From a virus, in IMG/VR virus record IMGVR_UViG_3300020411_000846, positions 1 through 39,653 of that record: DNA of 39,653 bases; one strand, written 5' to 3'. Shown here in pieces: positions 38,802 through 39,653 of the stretch. Position 1 is the stretch's first letter, and each line of letters starts with the position of its first letter. The notes under the pieces were generated by a model. The model was not told where the DNA came from. It worked only from the letters and a program-made list of their open reading frames with translations, and searched no databases. The position numbers were made by a program, and so were the translations under genes.

Positions 38802-39502
38802 AATGCAAAACAATAAACCATAGAGTTTTTAGGAAACCAAGTAGCACCCCAGAACGTAACGTCCCTTTCAACATAGTGCAGAGACTTATATTCTGCTTCT
38901 ACTCGGTAATCAGCTTTTTGTTTGTCGATCACATTCCAAAGTTTTGGTATGTATGGGTCATAATCGAAACTCCATTCATAAACAAGTTTTTCAAAGGTGG
39001 CCATACTATGCGTCAGAATTGGTATTTCTGCGCCTTCGATGTCCATTTTACAGTTGTCGGCTAGATTAGCTTGCGTATCAAAATTTAGACAGGGTACTTT
39101 AATGCCTTTTTTTCTAATTCCTTTGTGCATTATCGAGTTACGCCAAACCCCGCCGTTAGGCCCGATAGTCAAAATTGTAGACTTTCTTTCATCATGGACT
39201 AGGGCGGCTTCTTTTATTTCTACTGCATTTTCAAAACCATTTAATTTAAGGTTTTTTTCTATCATTTCGCAGTTATAAGGGTCAGGCTCATAACAAACAG
39301 TCGATGCACCTTTAGAGGCCGCTAATAGTGAGAAAGCACCTACATTACCACCACAATCAAGCCACGATTCGTTGGCCTTTATGGTCATTCCTTTTTTTTG
39401 GTAACAATCCTGTTTAAGTACTTCTATAAAAGTTTTGGCATCAGAAAAACCCTCCCGGTAAAAAAAATTAATACCGTTTATTTCTCCTTTGGATAACTTC
39501 AT
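38798..39502 (-). CDS. FkbM-family SAM methyltransferase, 234 aa
   Basis: FkbM enzymes methylate hydroxyl groups on small molecules or sugars. The SAM site is 'LDCGGNVGAFSLLAASKG' (about 48-65) with 'YEPDPYNCEMIEKNLKLNG' after it, and 'KMDIEGAEIPIL' (about 152-163) is the second family signature. It lies between the ParB-like and TET/JBP-like genes, coupled to both by 4-base overlaps. It could methylate the hydroxyl made by the dioxygenase, which would give a new modified base; this is a hypothesis. Confidence 0.85.
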   Translation of the reverse strand: MKLSKGEINGINFFYREGFSDAKTFIEVLKQDCYQKKGMTIKANESWLDCGGNVGAFSLLAASKGASTVCYEPDPYNCEMIEKNLKLNGFENAVEIKEAALVHDERKSTILTIGPNGGVWRNSIMHKGIRKKGIKVPCLNFDTQANLADNCKMDIEGAEIPILTHSMATFEKLVYEWSFDYDPYIPKLWNVIDKQKADYRVEAEYKSLHYVERDVTFWGATWFPKNSMVYCFAL

Positions 39503-39653
39503 TTAATGATTTGTTCTAATGCTTTTACTAGCTCTTCGCCTACATAGATTCCTTTTTTTCTAGCATCTGCAACTATGGCCTTGGCGTGTTCATAATCTTC
39601 GGGTCTGAACTCTATTTGAATCGCTTTATACACGTTATTGGCTAGTGCGTCAG
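39499..39653 (-). CDS. ParB/Srx-fold protein, C-terminal part
   Basis: This is the 3' end of the ParB-like gene that starts at 561 and crosses the contig join. The 95 bases 39559-39653 duplicate 1-95; the unique part (39499-39558) adds 'KKGIYVGEELVKALEQIIK' and the TGA, which overlaps the FkbM start (ATGA). The C-terminus is helical and basic. Confidence 0.85.
   Translation of the reverse strand, partial: DALANNVYKAIQIEFRPEDYEHAKAIVADARKKGIYVGEELVKALEQIIK
39559..39653. repeat. Terminal overlap of circular assembly, right copy
   Basis: This is identical to 1-95 except at 39577 (G instead of T at 19), a silent change in the ParB-like gene. Joining the ends keeps that frame open, which supports circularity or circular permutation. 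Confidence 0.9.

Overview
The window is a nearly complete, circularly assembled genome of a tailed phage with a long flexible tail (siphovirus). Bases 1-95 recur at 39559-39653 with one mismatch, so the unit length is about 39,558 bp, and one gene (ParB-like) runs across the join. The head and tail genes follow the lambda order: small and large terminase, portal, MuF-type head protein, scaffold, capsid, connectors, major tail protein, G/GT chaperone, tape measure, then M-L-K-I-J and fibres. There is no tail sheath, integrase, DNA polymerase, primase, helicase, tRNA or CRISPR array. The host is most likely a marine picocyanobacterium (Synechococcus or Prochlorococcus group). The evidence is the small secreted and membrane proteins at 11.0-13.9 kb, which I recognise from marine cyanophages; this is recall, not a search.

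Layout. (1) 5.6-10.6 kb, rightward early operon: a sigma70-like promoter (5598-5626), many small unknown proteins, then a recombination module (PD-(D/E)XK exonuclease, a DGQHR/ParB-like protein, a DUF1071-type annealing protein, an HTH protein and a small protein with an SSB-like C-terminal tip), ending at an intrinsic terminator near 10.6 kb. (2) 5.5-2.7 kb, leftward early operon from a divergent promoter (5511-5539): small proteins, an RHH-like regulator and a C5-cytosine methyltransferase. A second protein-like frame lies entirely inside the methyltransferase gene. (3) 1.9-2.6 kb, a rightward pair: RusA resolvase and a zinc ribbon. (4) 1.9 kb leftward across the join and down to 13.9 kb, nearly all leftward: a replication-type HTH protein, small proteins, ParB-like, FkbM methyltransferase, a TET/JBP-like dioxygenase, terminase, head, connectors, tail, tail tip and an array of fibre genes. 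(5) 10.5-13.9 kb, short blocks of alternating strand: the cyanophage-type signal-peptide and membrane proteins, where the unrecognised lysis functions probably lie.

How it works together. The phage appears to borrow host replication enzymes and supply its own recombination proteins. The methyltransferase, dioxygenase, FkbM methyltransferase and ParB-like protein could together make a modified cytosine. The tail has three notable points: a programmed -1 frameshift (A AAA AAC) making gpGT, a cupredoxin-like domain inserted in the L protein, and repeated fibre/small-protein pairs. The main candidates for new biology are the frame nested in the methyltransferase gene, the modification cassette and the copper-site-like domain of the tail tip.
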